Assembly (NCBI RefSeq): GCF_000024985.1
Contig: NC_013524.1
Coordinates: 744,001-808,000, forward strand
Source of the DNA: Sphaerobacter thermophilus DSM 20745
GTDB lineage: Bacteria > Chloroflexota > Chloroflexia > Thermomicrobiales > Thermomicrobiaceae
Direction of reading: 5' to 3'
Length of the DNA stretch: 64,000 bases
Part shown: piece after piece, positions 16,331 through 24,247 of the stretch
Position numbering within the stretch: the stretch's first letter is position 1
Layout: each line of letters starts with the position of its first letter
Position numbers and translations under genes: made by a program
Notes under the pieces: generated by a model
Databases searched by the model: none
Told to the model about the DNA's origin: nothing
What the model saw: only the letters and a program-made list of their open reading frames with translations

Positions 16331-16952
16331 GCCCGCCAAAGGTGGTGGAGATCTTCAACTCGGTGCCGCCGAGGAGGCGCAGGATGTTGGCCCGGTGGCG
16401 GTAGATCGCCAGCGCCAGCACGGCCAGGGCGAAGATCCAGTAGGCATCCGCGTAGCCCATGAGTGCCAGTACCGGCGGGAGAGACGCGATCATCAGCAGC
16501 GAGGCGAGCGAGGCGTAGCGGCTGGCGACGATCGCCACGGCCCAGACGCCGATCGCAATCAGCGCCGGGATCGGGGCGAGCCCGAGGACGACGCCCAGCG
16601 AGGTGGCGACGCCTTTGCCGCCGCGACCGCGCAGGAAGATCGACCAGTTGTGCCCGGCGATCGCGGCAAGACCCACCATGAACAGCGCGATGAGCGGCAG
16701 GTCGAGCGCGCTGCCCGCGAGCACAGGCAACAGGCCCTTGAGCGCGTCGGCCAGCAGGGTGAGCGCAGCAGGGCCGCGTCCGGCGGCGCGGAAGACGTTG
16801 GCGGTGCCGATGTTGCCGCTGCCGTGCAGCCGCACATCGATACCGCGCACCAGTCGGGTGATCAGCAGCCCGAACGGGATCGAGCCGGCAAGGTAGGCGC
16901 CTGCGATGAGCAGCAGCGCCACAGACCAGGATTCCATCGCCTGCGTCGGCAT
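16320..16952 (-). CDS. plsY: Acyl-phosphate glycerol-3-phosphate acyltransferase
   Basis: PlsY transfers the acyl group from acyl phosphate to glycerol 3-phosphate, the first step of phospholipid synthesis in most bacteria. Three family motifs are visible: GSIPFGLLITRLVRGIDVR with LHGSGNIGTANVFRAAG (motif 1), AGHNWSIFLRGRGGKGVATS (motif 2), and the late NILRLLGGTE. Five or so membrane helices fit the known topology. The ATG at 16952 yields 210 residues, the usual length; a longer frame to 17039 exists but adds hydrophilic, unlike sequence. GAGAGG directly precedes the chosen ATG, so a start at 16937 is also possible. It is followed by panE with an 11-bp overlap. Together with glpD upstream it links glycerol 3-phosphate to lipid synthesis. 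Confidence 0.94.
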   Translation of the reverse strand: MPTQAMESWSVALLLIAGAYLAGSIPFGLLITRLVRGIDVRLHGSGNIGTANVFRAAGRGPAALTLLADALKGLLPVLAGSALDLPLIALFMVGLAAIAGHNWSIFLRGRGGKGVATSLGVVLGLAPIPALIAIGVWAVAIVASRYASLASLLMIASLPPVLALMGYADAYWIFALAVLALAIYRHRANILRLLGGTELKISTTFGGHAD

Positions 16953-17122
16953 CCTCTCGCTATCACACGGATCGTACTCGGCCGTTGCATCCCGCCGGGT
17001 GCCGGCGGAAGCGATGGAGGAGTGGCGACCGGCGTTCACAGAAGGGCACGGTTGGACGGGTACACGGGCCCGACCAAGAGAATAACACCACCAGGGCTAA
17101 AGATACGAGGCCGGCAGCCGCC

Positions 17123-18775
17123 TCACGACGCCACGGCGGGCTCGCGCGGGCGGAAGCGCTCGGTGTACGCCCGGTAGTCGGCGACCTCGCGCTGCACTCG
17201 CGCGTCGTCCCAGCCCAGGTAGTCGCGCGCGATTTCCCCGGCGGTTTCGATCTCGTCGCGCCCCACATCGGGGTCCCACCCGACCATCGCCCGGCGCATG
17301 AACACATCGATGAGCGTCTGCGCCAGCTCCCACCGGACGGCGTAAGGGATCTCGGCGCCGATGGCGAGGGAGTTGGGACCGAGCGGAGCGAGCAGCCGAG
17401 CATCATCCCCGGCGAGCCGTCGCACCGTCGGGGCGAAGGTGCCGTAGATGCGGAGCAGGCGCTTGGCGACCGGCTCGTCCAACCCGGAGGTGGCGACGAA
17501 GTTGGCAGCGAACGCCTCCCAGTCGCGGGTGTTGCCGCCCGGCAGCGGGATGCGCCCGGTGCGGCAGGGCGGAGCGGGCCGGTTGAGTTTCTCGAACACG
17601 AGATCGACGGTTTCCTCGGCGAGGCTGCGATAGGTCGTGATCTTGCCGCCGATGATCGAGATCAGCCCGCCGAGTTGGGGCTCGTGCCGAGCGTGGTCGT
17701 AGATGATGTGGCTGCGGGTGATGCTGCCGGGTGAACCTTCTTCTTTATAAGGAAGGGGGCGCACTCCGGCGTAGGCGTAGAGGACGTCGTCCCGCGTCAG
17801 CCCGGCGCTCGGCAGCACCCGGTTCGTCTCGCTGATGAGGTAGTCGATCTCGTCCTCGGTGGGGAAGACACGGTCCAGGTCGTCGTTGTAGCGGGTGTCG
17901 GTCGTGCCGATGAGGTAGCGGCCGTTCCAGGGAACGATGAAGTAGGGCCGTCCATCGGCGCGGGCCTCGACGTACAGGGCCTCCGTCGGCGCACCCGGGA
18001 AGGGGTCGACCACGATGTGGGTCCCCTTGGTGCCGCCGATCATGCGCGGGGCTCCGATCCCGCGGAGGACCTCATCGACCCAGGGACCGGCGGCGTTGAC
18101 GACCAGGCGGCCACGCGCCTCGTGCTCACCGCCGTTGAGCATGTCGGTGAAGTGGACGCCCACGACCTGGTCGTTCTCGATCAGGAGCCGGTCCACCTTG
18201 GCGTAGGTCAGGACGACCGCGCCGTGGTCGCGCGCCGAGAGCGCGTTCTCCACGGTCAGCCGCTCCGGGTAGGGCACCTGTGCATCGTAATAGAAGGCAG
18301 CGCCGACCAGGCCGTCCGGGTCGAGGCCCGGCTCCCGGCGCAGGGTGGCCTCGCGGTCGAGCATCTGGTGCCGCGGGAGGCTCTTGTCGTAGGAGAGCAC
18401 GTCGTAAGCGATCATCCCGAGGCGGATCATGCCAGGACCGCGCTTCATGTCGCCGTAGATCGGGATGAGGAACCCGAGCGGCCGGACCAGGTGCGGGGCG
18501 ATGTGGAGCAGGATCTCCCGCTCGCGCAGGGACTCACGCACCAGCCCGAACTCGTAGTACTCCAGGTAGCGCAGCCCGCCATGGATCAGCCGGGTGGAGG
18601 AGTCGGTCGTGCCGCTGCCGATGTCCTCCTTCTCGATCAGGAGGACGGAGAGGCCACGCATCGCCGCGTCACGCGCGATCCCGGCGCCGTTCACCCCGGC
18701 CCCGACTACGATCAGGTCGAAGGTGCGCCGGCCGATCTCGTCGGGAATTCTCCTGGGGGTCTCTGCTCCAGCCAT
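17123..18775 (-). CDS. glpD: Glycerol-3-phosphate dehydrogenase (FAD)
   Basis: GlpD oxidises glycerol 3-phosphate to dihydroxyacetone phosphate and passes electrons to the quinone pool at the membrane. The 550-residue protein, from the ATG at 18775 with AGGAGG six bases upstream, has the FAD-binding motif VVGAGVNGAGIARDAA, followed by SSRLIHGGLRYLE-like sequence (TRLIHGGLRYLEYYE), and the substrate-region motifs GPWVDEV, GTKGTHIVV and PWNGRYLIGTTDT. The C-terminal helical domain with LDEPVAKRLLRIYG is also present. A longer frame runs to 18961 but lacks family-like sequence. With glpK and glpF elsewhere in this window it completes a glycerol-to-triose route. A TATAAT sits about 60 bp upstream. 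Confidence 0.95.
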   Translation of the reverse strand: MAGAETPRRIPDEIGRRTFDLIVVGAGVNGAGIARDAAMRGLSVLLIEKEDIGSGTTDSSTRLIHGGLRYLEYYEFGLVRESLREREILLHIAPHLVRPLGFLIPIYGDMKRGPGMIRLGMIAYDVLSYDKSLPRHQMLDREATLRREPGLDPDGLVGAAFYYDAQVPYPERLTVENALSARDHGAVVLTYAKVDRLLIENDQVVGVHFTDMLNGGEHEARGRLVVNAAGPWVDEVLRGIGAPRMIGGTKGTHIVVDPFPGAPTEALYVEARADGRPYFIVPWNGRYLIGTTDTRYNDDLDRVFPTEDEIDYLISETNRVLPSAGLTRDDVLYAYAGVRPLPYKEEGSPGSITRSHIIYDHARHEPQLGGLISIIGGKITTYRSLAEETVDLVFEKLNRPAPPCRTGRIPLPGGNTRDWEAFAANFVATSGLDEPVAKRLLRIYGTFAPTVRRLAGDDARLLAPLGPNSLAIGAEIPYAVRWELAQTLIDVFMRRAMVGWDPDVGRDEIETAGEIARDYLGWDDARVQREVADYRAYTERFRPREPAVAS

Positions 18776-18833
18776 GACCGCCCTCCTGCTTCGCTGCGGC
18801 ATCTGCGGCACCAGCCTGTGGCTCGTTATGTTG

Positions 18834-18839
18834 ATTATA
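18834..18839 (-). promoter_or_regulatory. Possible -10 box for glpD
   Basis: A perfect TATAAT (read on the minus strand) lies 59 bp upstream of the glpD start. No good -35 is found 16-18 bp further upstream, so the promoter would need an activator or is only a candidate. Confidence 0.35.
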
Positions 18840-19022
18840 AGACCGGTCGCCACGCAGCGCACGTCGCGGCCGCGGCGATCCGCTCGCATTGGAAGCCGCC
18901 GATCCCATCGGCAAGTCGAATGCCAGCGTGCCGGCAGGCACGTGCGATGCCCAGTCCGCACCCCGCCAACCGGCGCGGTCGAAACATCCTGATGTCATGT
19001 CTATTACTGAGGCAGCACAGGG

Positions 19023-19066
19023 GTTGTCCTGACAACGTTGACACGTGTCACGGTCCGGCGTAGGAT
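19023..19066 (+). promoter_or_regulatory. Promoter with overlapping operator dyads
   Basis: TTGACA (19038-19043) and TAGGAT (19061-19066) are 17 bp apart, a near-consensus sigma-70 promoter. Two dyads overlap it: GTTGTC-CT-GACAAC at 19023-19036 just upstream, and the perfect palindrome TGACACGTGTCA at 19039-19050 across the -35 end. The second would block polymerase if bound by a dimeric repressor. The promoter faces the leader frame at 19144 and the transporter operon. Confidence 0.7.
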
Positions 19067-19143
19067 CGTGGGTCGTGATGGACCTGCCTCCAGCCCGTCC
19101 GGCCGGGATGGTCGGGGGCGTTTCATCTATATCGCGAGGGCGT

Positions 19144-19317
19144 ATGGCAGCAGCAGTGAGCACGACGGTACGAACCCCGCAGGGCGCGCACGCAGCGGTC
19201 CTGCACCGCCGCGACGTGCGCACCGCCTGGTCCTTCGTTTACGGCTTCTTCTCCAACGGTACCCCCTTCGACGCCCCGAACCGCAGCGAACCCTGTTGTC
19301 TCTGCTCAAAGAGCTGA
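19144..19317 (+). CDS. Possible leader peptide with C-terminal Cys codons
   Basis: This 57-codon frame (ATG at 19144, GAGGG shortly upstream) lies between a strong promoter and a strong hairpin, before livJ. The peptide ends EPCCLCSKS: three cysteine codons, two of them TGT, within five positions, eight residues or fewer from the stop. TGT is rare in a genome this rich in GC. A small dyad GCTC-AAA-GAGC overlaps the codons after the Cys run, and the 11-bp hairpin starts 8 bp after the stop. This layout is like amino-acid-responsive leader peptides, in which ribosome stalling at the key codons changes downstream folding. Cysteine leaders are known in actinobacteria; here the role is inferred. 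It might also be a small protein or spurious. Confidence 0.45.
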   Translation: MAAAVSTTVRTPQGAHAAVLHRRDVRTAWSFVYGFFSNGTPFDAPNRSEPCCLCSKS

Positions 19318-19324
19318 TCTCGCG

Positions 19325-19351
19325 CTCGTCGTAGCACCAGGCTACGACGAG
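19325..19351 (+). terminator. 11-bp hairpin before livJ, possible attenuator
   Basis: CTCGTCGTAGC and GCTACGACGAG form a perfect 11-bp stem with the loop ACCAG. It begins 8 bp after the leader stop codon and ends 145 bp before livJ. There is no U-tract afterwards (GCCCGTGCTC), so it may be rho-linked, a pause or processing site, or a stability element rather than an intrinsic terminator. Confidence 0.6.
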
Positions 19352-19496
19352 GCCCGTGCTCTCCCCCGCCGGGGAGCGGCGCGTGGTAGCGCATTCCGTG
19401 GTGCGTGGCGAGCGCAGTCGCGTGGACGTGTGTGCGGGACGGTCGACCGTCCTGTGGTGATGTCTTGCCGGTGGGACTGGTCAGGAGGAGAGATCA

Positions 19497-20624
19497 ATGA
19501 GTCGTCGTCCGTTGCGATGGGTATCGGCGCTGTTCGTGATCGCGCTCCTCGTGGCGGGCTGCGGCTCGCCGGGGGACGCGGCCGACAGCGATGAAATCAA
19601 GATCGCCGTGGTTGGGCCGATGACCGGGGACGCGGCGCAGTACGGTGAGGACTTCACCCGCGGCGCGCAGTTGGCCGCGGAGCAGATCAATGCCGCCGAC
19701 GGCGTGGATGGCAAGCAGATCACGATCGTCACCTTCGACGATCGGAACGACACCACCGAGGCGGCCAGCGTGGCCCAGAAGATCGCGACCGATTCGAGCA
19801 TCGTCGCGAGCATGGGCCACTTCACCAGCAGCACCGTCTACGCGGCCATGCCGATCTACAAGTCGAACCAGTTGCCGCTGGTGGTGATCTCCGCGTCCGA
19901 CCCCGGGATCACGGAGCAGGGCAACGAGTGGGTCTTCCGGGTTAGCCCGACCAACAACCTCGGGGCGGAGGCAATGGCCGACCTCATCGTCAACGAACTG
20001 GGGCTGAAGAAGATCGCGATCTTCTACCTCAACACCGACTTCGGGAAGACCGAGCGCGAGTTCTTCACCGCGCGCGTTCAGGCCAACGGCGGCGAGATCG
20101 TGCTGGATGAGCCCTACCAGCCGGACGCCAAGGACTTCAGCAGCAGCATCATCAAGCTGAAGAATGCCGGGGCGGACGCGGTCTACCTGAGCAGCTACTA
20201 CAATGACGCGGTGCTCCTGATCCGGCAGGCGAAGGACGCCGGGGTGGAGATCCGCTGGTTCACCTCGGCCGCGGTGCTCTCGCCCCAGTTCACCGAGATC
20301 GGCGGCGAGGCCGTCGAAGGGGTCATCACCAACCGGGTCAGCCAGGGCGATAGCTGGGATGCGGTCGCCGAGGCGTACCGGGCCAAGTACAACGACGATC
20401 CGTCGCCCTTCGTGATCTACGCCTACAGCGCGGTGCAGGCCGTCGCCGAGGCCGCGCGGAGCGAGGGGACGAGCCGCGAGGCAATCCGCGACGGGCTGGC
20501 CAAGATCCAGGGTCTGGAGACGGCGCTTGGGCCGCTGACCTTCGATGAGAACCGCCAGGCGGTGTACGAGTCGTTCGACTACCTCGAAGTGCGGGACGGG
20601 CAGTTCCAGCTATGGCAGCCGTGA
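19497..20624 (+). CDS. livJ: ABC transporter substrate-binding lipoprotein (LivJ-type)
   Basis: The 375-residue protein has a lipoprotein signal: a basic start, hydrophobic core and lipobox LVAGC with the Cys near residue 22. The mature part is a type I periplasmic-binding fold of the branched-chain amino acid family, beginning IKIAVVGPMTGDAAQYGED and continuing with GAQLAAEQINAADGV and the hinge-region SSTVYAAMPIYKSNQLPLV. AGGAGGAGA lies just before the ATG. It is the first main gene of an operon with livH, livM-livG, livF and two enzyme genes. LIV-type binding proteins also take up amides, urea and aromatic acids, so the ligand cannot be read from the sequence. Confidence 0.92.
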   Translation: MSRRPLRWVSALFVIALLVAGCGSPGDAADSDEIKIAVVGPMTGDAAQYGEDFTRGAQLAAEQINAADGVDGKQITIVTFDDRNDTTEAASVAQKIATDSSIVASMGHFTSSTVYAAMPIYKSNQLPLVVISASDPGITEQGNEWVFRVSPTNNLGAEAMADLIVNELGLKKIAIFYLNTDFGKTEREFFTARVQANGGEIVLDEPYQPDAKDFSSSIIKLKNAGADAVYLSSYYNDAVLLIRQAKDAGVEIRWFTSAAVLSPQFTEIGGEAVEGVITNRVSQGDSWDAVAEAYRAKYNDDPSPFVIYAYSAVQAVAEAARSEGTSREAIRDGLAKIQGLETALGPLTFDENRQAVYESFDYLEVRDGQFQLWQP

Positions 20625-21517
20625 CGCTCCCGGTTCTGATCGATCAACTGGTCAGCGGGCTGGCGATCGGCGGCGTGTATGCGCTCGTGGCGCTCGGCTT
20701 TGCCCTCATCTTCGGCGTGCTGCGGGCAGCCCAGTTCGCCCACGGTGAGGTCTACATGGTGGTGGCCTTTCTGGTCCTGGCCGTGCTCCCGTGGTTCCCC
20801 GCGCTCGGCGCGCTGCAGTTCCTGCTGGTGATCGTGGCTGCGGCAGTCTTCGGCGCGATCGCCGGCATGCTCATCGAGCGCGGGGTGTTCCGCCCGCTGG
20901 CCGACGCGCCGCACATCGCGCCGATCATCAGCACGATCGGCCTCATGATCCTGCTGCAGAACCTGGTGGCGTACCTCAAGGGGTCGGAGCTACACCGCTT
21001 CGCGCTGGCCTGGCCGCAGGGCAACGTCCCGGTCGGCCCGGCCAGCGTCCCCGTGCTGAAGCTCGTCATCTTCGGCACAGCGCTGGTCATCCCGGCGCTG
21101 CTGCAGGTGGCGTTGGCCCGCACCCAGCTTGGCCGTGCGATCCGCGCGACCGCGATCGACGCCGAGACGGCGCGCCTGATGGGGGTCAACACCGCGCGCA
21201 CGAGCCTGGTGGCCTTCGCCATCGGGTCGGCCCTGGCCGGCATCGCGGGTGTGCTGGTGGGGGCGCTCTACGGGGTGGTCTACTCGACCATGGGCGTGAC
21301 CGCGCTGGTGAAGGGCTACGCGGCCACCATCATCGGCGGCGTGGGCAACCTGGTCGGAGCGGTGGCGGGCGGCCTCTTGCTCGGCATCTTCGAGGTCTTC
21401 GTGGCCAGCTATGTCTCGCCGCGCTGGACCGACGCCATCGTCTACACCCTCTTGATCGTCCTGCTCGCGCTGCGTCCGCAGGGGCTTGTCGGCCGCGCCA
21501 TCCCGGAGAAGCTGTAG
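20612..21517 (+). CDS. livH: ABC transporter permease (LivH-type)
   Basis: This 301-residue membrane protein carries the LivH pattern: an early helix SGLAIGGVYALVALGFALIF, the cytoplasmic loop AAQFAHGEVYMV, and the coupling region around TRLMGVNTARTSLVAFAIGSALAGIAG, shown here as the LMGVNTARTS segment. It ends with helices leading to LRPQGLVGRAIPEKL, the standard C-terminus. About eight membrane segments are visible. The ATG overlaps the end of livJ by 13 bp, and the stop is one base before the livM-livG start, so translation is probably coupled. It forms the transmembrane channel with the LivM half of the next gene. Confidence 0.93.
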   Translation: MAAVTLPVLIDQLVSGLAIGGVYALVALGFALIFGVLRAAQFAHGEVYMVVAFLVLAVLPWFPALGALQFLLVIVAAAVFGAIAGMLIERGVFRPLADAPHIAPIISTIGLMILLQNLVAYLKGSELHRFALAWPQGNVPVGPASVPVLKLVIFGTALVIPALLQVALARTQLGRAIRATAIDAETARLMGVNTARTSLVAFAIGSALAGIAGVLVGALYGVVYSTMGVTALVKGYAATIIGGVGNLVGAVAGGLLLGIFEVFVASYVSPRWTDAIVYTLLIVLLALRPQGLVGRAIPEKL

Positions 21518-21518
21518 C

Positions 21519-23414
21519 ATGCGGAGTGGGAACTACCGAACCCAGCACGCGCTTACCGCCGCTGTGATCGCCATGGCGGTCATCGCGCCGCTGGTGATCG
21601 CCGATGCCTACATCCACCGGCTGATGGCGACGGTCGTGCTCGCGGCGGTGCTGGCCGTGAGCATGAACCTGGTCCTCGGGTACGGCGGGCTCCTCGCGCT
21701 GGGCCACGCGGGCTTCTACGGGATCGGCGCCTACACCGCCGCGCTCCTGAGTCTGCATCTGGGGGCGCCGTTCCTGGTGACTGCGCTGGCCGCGGCCGCC
21801 GCCGCGGCGCTGGTCGCCTGGCTGGTCGCCCGGCCGATCCTGCACCTGCGCGGGCACTACTTCGCGATGGCTATGCTCGCGATCGGGGAGATCGTGGTCC
21901 AGGTCGCGTACAACTGGGACAGCGTCACCCGCGGCGCGAGCGGCCTGCCCGGGATCTCGCAACCTGACCTCATCGTCTGGACGGCCGTCACCCACCGCGA
22001 CAACTACTATCTCGCCCTGGTCCTCCTGCTAGTGGCCATGCTGGCCGTGCGGCGCTTCGTCGCCTCGCCGCTTGGTCTTGGGCTGATCGCGGCGCGGGAC
22101 GACGACCAGGGTGCCGCGAGCGTCGGGATCGGCGTCGCGCAGACGCGTACGCTGGCGCTCGCCCTGGCGGCGGGGATCGCCGGGGTGGCCGGGGCGCTCT
22201 ATGCCCACTACATCACCTTCGTCAGCGTCGAGCCGTTCCAGCTCGAGCAGACGATCGCCCTGCTGGCGATGGTCGCGGTCGGCGGCATGGGGACGACCTG
22301 GGGGCCGGTCGTCGGGGCAGCGCTGCTGACGCTGCTGCCGGAGGTGCTGCGCGACTTCGCCGAGTTGCGCATGGTCATCTACGGCGCGCTGCTCATGCTG
22401 GTGGTCTGGCTGCGTCCCCAGGGGTTGCTGGGCCGGGGTCCTTCCCGCTGGGGGCTGAAGCTTCCTGGGCGAACCCGGCCGGAGCCGTCCGCGGCCTCCG
22501 ACGCACCGGCGCTGGCGAGCGTCGTCGCCGCTCCCGCGGGCAGCCCGGCACTGGACGGTGTGGCAACCGAGGTCGCGACAGCCACTGACGTCGCACCCGC
22601 CCGCGCGGCACCCACGGTGCTCACCGTGCCGGAGCCGGCCCCGACCGGGGAGTCGCTGCTGCGGGTCGAACACCTGACCAAGGACTTCGCCGGGCTCCGC
22701 GCCGTCTCCGATGTCTCGCTGGAGGTGGCTCCTGGCGAGATCGTGGGCCTGATCGGCCCCAACGGGGCGGGCAAGAGCACCATCATCAATCTCATCTCCG
22801 GTGCGCACCGGCCGACCAGTGGGCGCATCTGGTTCAACGGCCAGGACATCACCAACAGCGAGACGAGCCGGGTGGCTCGCGCCGGGCTGGTGCGGACCTT
22901 CCAGCACATCCGCCTCTTCCGTAGCCTCACGGTCCGCCAGAACGTGGAGGCGGCGTACCAGGTGCGCCTTGGGCTGTCGCTCCTCTCGGTGATGACGCGT
23001 TCGCGCCGCTACCGCGAGGCGATGGAGGAGATGCGGGTGGCCGTTGATGAGGCCCTGGCGCTCTTCGGGCTGGAGGGCGTGCAGCATCAGTTGGCCGGGA
23101 CGCTCTCGTACGGCGACCAGCGGCGCGTCGAGATCGTGCGCGCGCTGGTGACGCAGCCGCGCCTGCTCCTGCTCGACGAGCCGGCCGCCGGGATGAATGA
23201 GGCCGAGTCGGCCGAGCTGGCGCAGTTCCTCCGCGAGATCCGGCAGCGCCACAGCCTGTCGATCATCCTGGTCGAGCACCACCTGGACGTCGTCATGGAG
23301 GTCTGTGATCGGCTCATCGTGCTCGATCACGGCACTGTCATTGCATCGGGGCGCCCCGACGAGGTCGTGCGCCACCCGGAGGTGCTCCGTGCCTACCTGG
23401 GAGGGAGCGCATGA
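21519..23414 (+). CDS. livM/livG: LivM permease fused to LivG ATPase
   Basis: The 631-residue protein joins two usually separate subunits. Residues about 10-310 form a LivM permease (NLVLGYGGLLALGHAGFYGI, and the C-terminal VVWLRPQGLLGRG). A Pro/Ala/Ser-rich linker of about 65 residues follows. From about 380 a LivG-type ATPase begins: RVEHLTKDFAGLRAVSDVSL, Walker A GPNGAGKS, the family segment RTFQHIRLF, signature LSYGDQRR and Walker B LLLLDEPAAG followed by MN. The ATG at 21519 directly after the livH stop is chosen; a frame from 21486 also exists. The fusion reads through without any stop or frame change, so it appears genuine. LivG ends overlapping livF by four bases (ATGA). Confidence 0.93.
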   Translation: MRSGNYRTQHALTAAVIAMAVIAPLVIADAYIHRLMATVVLAAVLAVSMNLVLGYGGLLALGHAGFYGIGAYTAALLSLHLGAPFLVTALAAAAAAALVAWLVARPILHLRGHYFAMAMLAIGEIVVQVAYNWDSVTRGASGLPGISQPDLIVWTAVTHRDNYYLALVLLLVAMLAVRRFVASPLGLGLIAARDDDQGAASVGIGVAQTRTLALALAAGIAGVAGALYAHYITFVSVEPFQLEQTIALLAMVAVGGMGTTWGPVVGAALLTLLPEVLRDFAELRMVIYGALLMLVVWLRPQGLLGRGPSRWGLKLPGRTRPEPSAASDAPALASVVAAPAGSPALDGVATEVATATDVAPARAAPTVLTVPEPAPTGESLLRVEHLTKDFAGLRAVSDVSLEVAPGEIVGLIGPNGAGKSTIINLISGAHRPTSGRIWFNGQDITNSETSRVARAGLVRTFQHIRLFRSLTVRQNVEAAYQVRLGLSLLSVMTRSRRYREAMEEMRVAVDEALALFGLEGVQHQLAGTLSYGDQRRVEIVRALVTQPRLLLLDEPAAGMNEAESAELAQFLREIRQRHSLSIILVEHHLDVVMEVCDRLIVLDHGTVIASGRPDEVVRHPEVLRAYLGGSA

Positions 23415-24187
23415 GCCAGTCAGCACCACTGCTGGCCGTGACCGACCTGACCGTGACCTACGGCGGCATCCGAGCGGTCGACCGCATCTCCTTCACGCTC
23501 CAAGAAGGAGAGCTGGTGGCCCTGATCGGAGCGAACGGGGCCGGGAAAAGCAGCACGCTGCGTGCGATCGCCGGCATCGTCCCCATCGCTGAGGGTGACG
23601 TGCGGCTGGCCGGGGAGTCGCTGCGCACCGTGCCGGCACACGAGATCCCCCGGCGCGGCCTGGTGCTCGTCCCGGAGGGCCGGCGCGTCTTCGGCGAATT
23701 GAGCGTCCTCGACAACCTGTACCTGGGTGGCTACACCCGCTCCCCCGAGGAGCGCGCGGCGGGGCTGGAGCGGGTCTTCGCCCTCTTCCCCCGGCTCAAG
23801 GAGCGGGTGAACCAGGCGGCGGGAACTCTCTCCGGCGGCGAGCAGCAGATGCTGGCGATCGGGCGGGCGCTCATGGCCAACCCGCGGGTCTTACTGCTCG
23901 ACGAGCCGAGCCTCGGTCTGGCGCCGGTGGTGGTCGAGCAGGTCTTCGATCTCCTGCGGCGGCTGCACGCCGAGGGGGTGAGCATGCTGCTCGTGGAGCA
24001 GAACGCCCGGATGGCGCTGGCGGTGGCGGACCGGGCCTACGTGCTCCAGACCGGCCGGATCGTCATGTCCGGAGCGGCCGCGGAACTGGCGGCCAGTGAC
24101 GAAGTGCGCGCCCGGTACCTGGGCGCGGGGCGGCTCTCGACCGTTCCGCGGGACGCCCCGGCGCCGGAGCCGGAGGAAGCACGCTGA
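23411..24187 (+). CDS. livF: ABC transporter ATPase (LivF-type)
   Basis: LivF is the second ATPase of LIV-type importers. The 258-residue protein has Walker A GANGAGKSS, the LivF-specific LVPEGRRVFGELSVLDNLYLGG region (visible as VPEGRRVFGELSV), signature LSGGEQQML, and Walker B VLLLDEPSLGLAP, in the usual order. The C-terminal extension DAPAPEPEEAR is longer than in most homologues. The start overlaps the end of the livM-livG gene by four bases. With the upstream genes it makes a complete importer: binding protein, two permeases and two ATPases. Confidence 0.94.
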   Translation: MSQSAPLLAVTDLTVTYGGIRAVDRISFTLQEGELVALIGANGAGKSSTLRAIAGIVPIAEGDVRLAGESLRTVPAHEIPRRGLVLVPEGRRVFGELSVLDNLYLGGYTRSPEERAAGLERVFALFPRLKERVNQAAGTLSGGEQQMLAIGRALMANPRVLLLDEPSLGLAPVVVEQVFDLLRRLHAEGVSMLLVEQNARMALAVADRAYVLQTGRIVMSGAAAELAASDEVRARYLGAGRLSTVPRDAPAPEPEEAR

Positions 24188-24247
24188 AGCGCCGCGGTGC
24201 GGCGGGTCCCGGCGCGGAGCCGGGTCGGTCGATGGAAGGAGTCAGTT

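Noticed and set aside
18776-18961. N-terminal extension of GlpD by 62 residues
   Set aside because: It lacks family-like sequence, includes the candidate -10 box, and AGGAGG stands directly before the ATG at 18775.
22029-23429. A 466-residue open frame opposite livM-livG
   Set aside because: Antisense to a complete permease/ATPase fusion; no ribosome site or family-like sequence.
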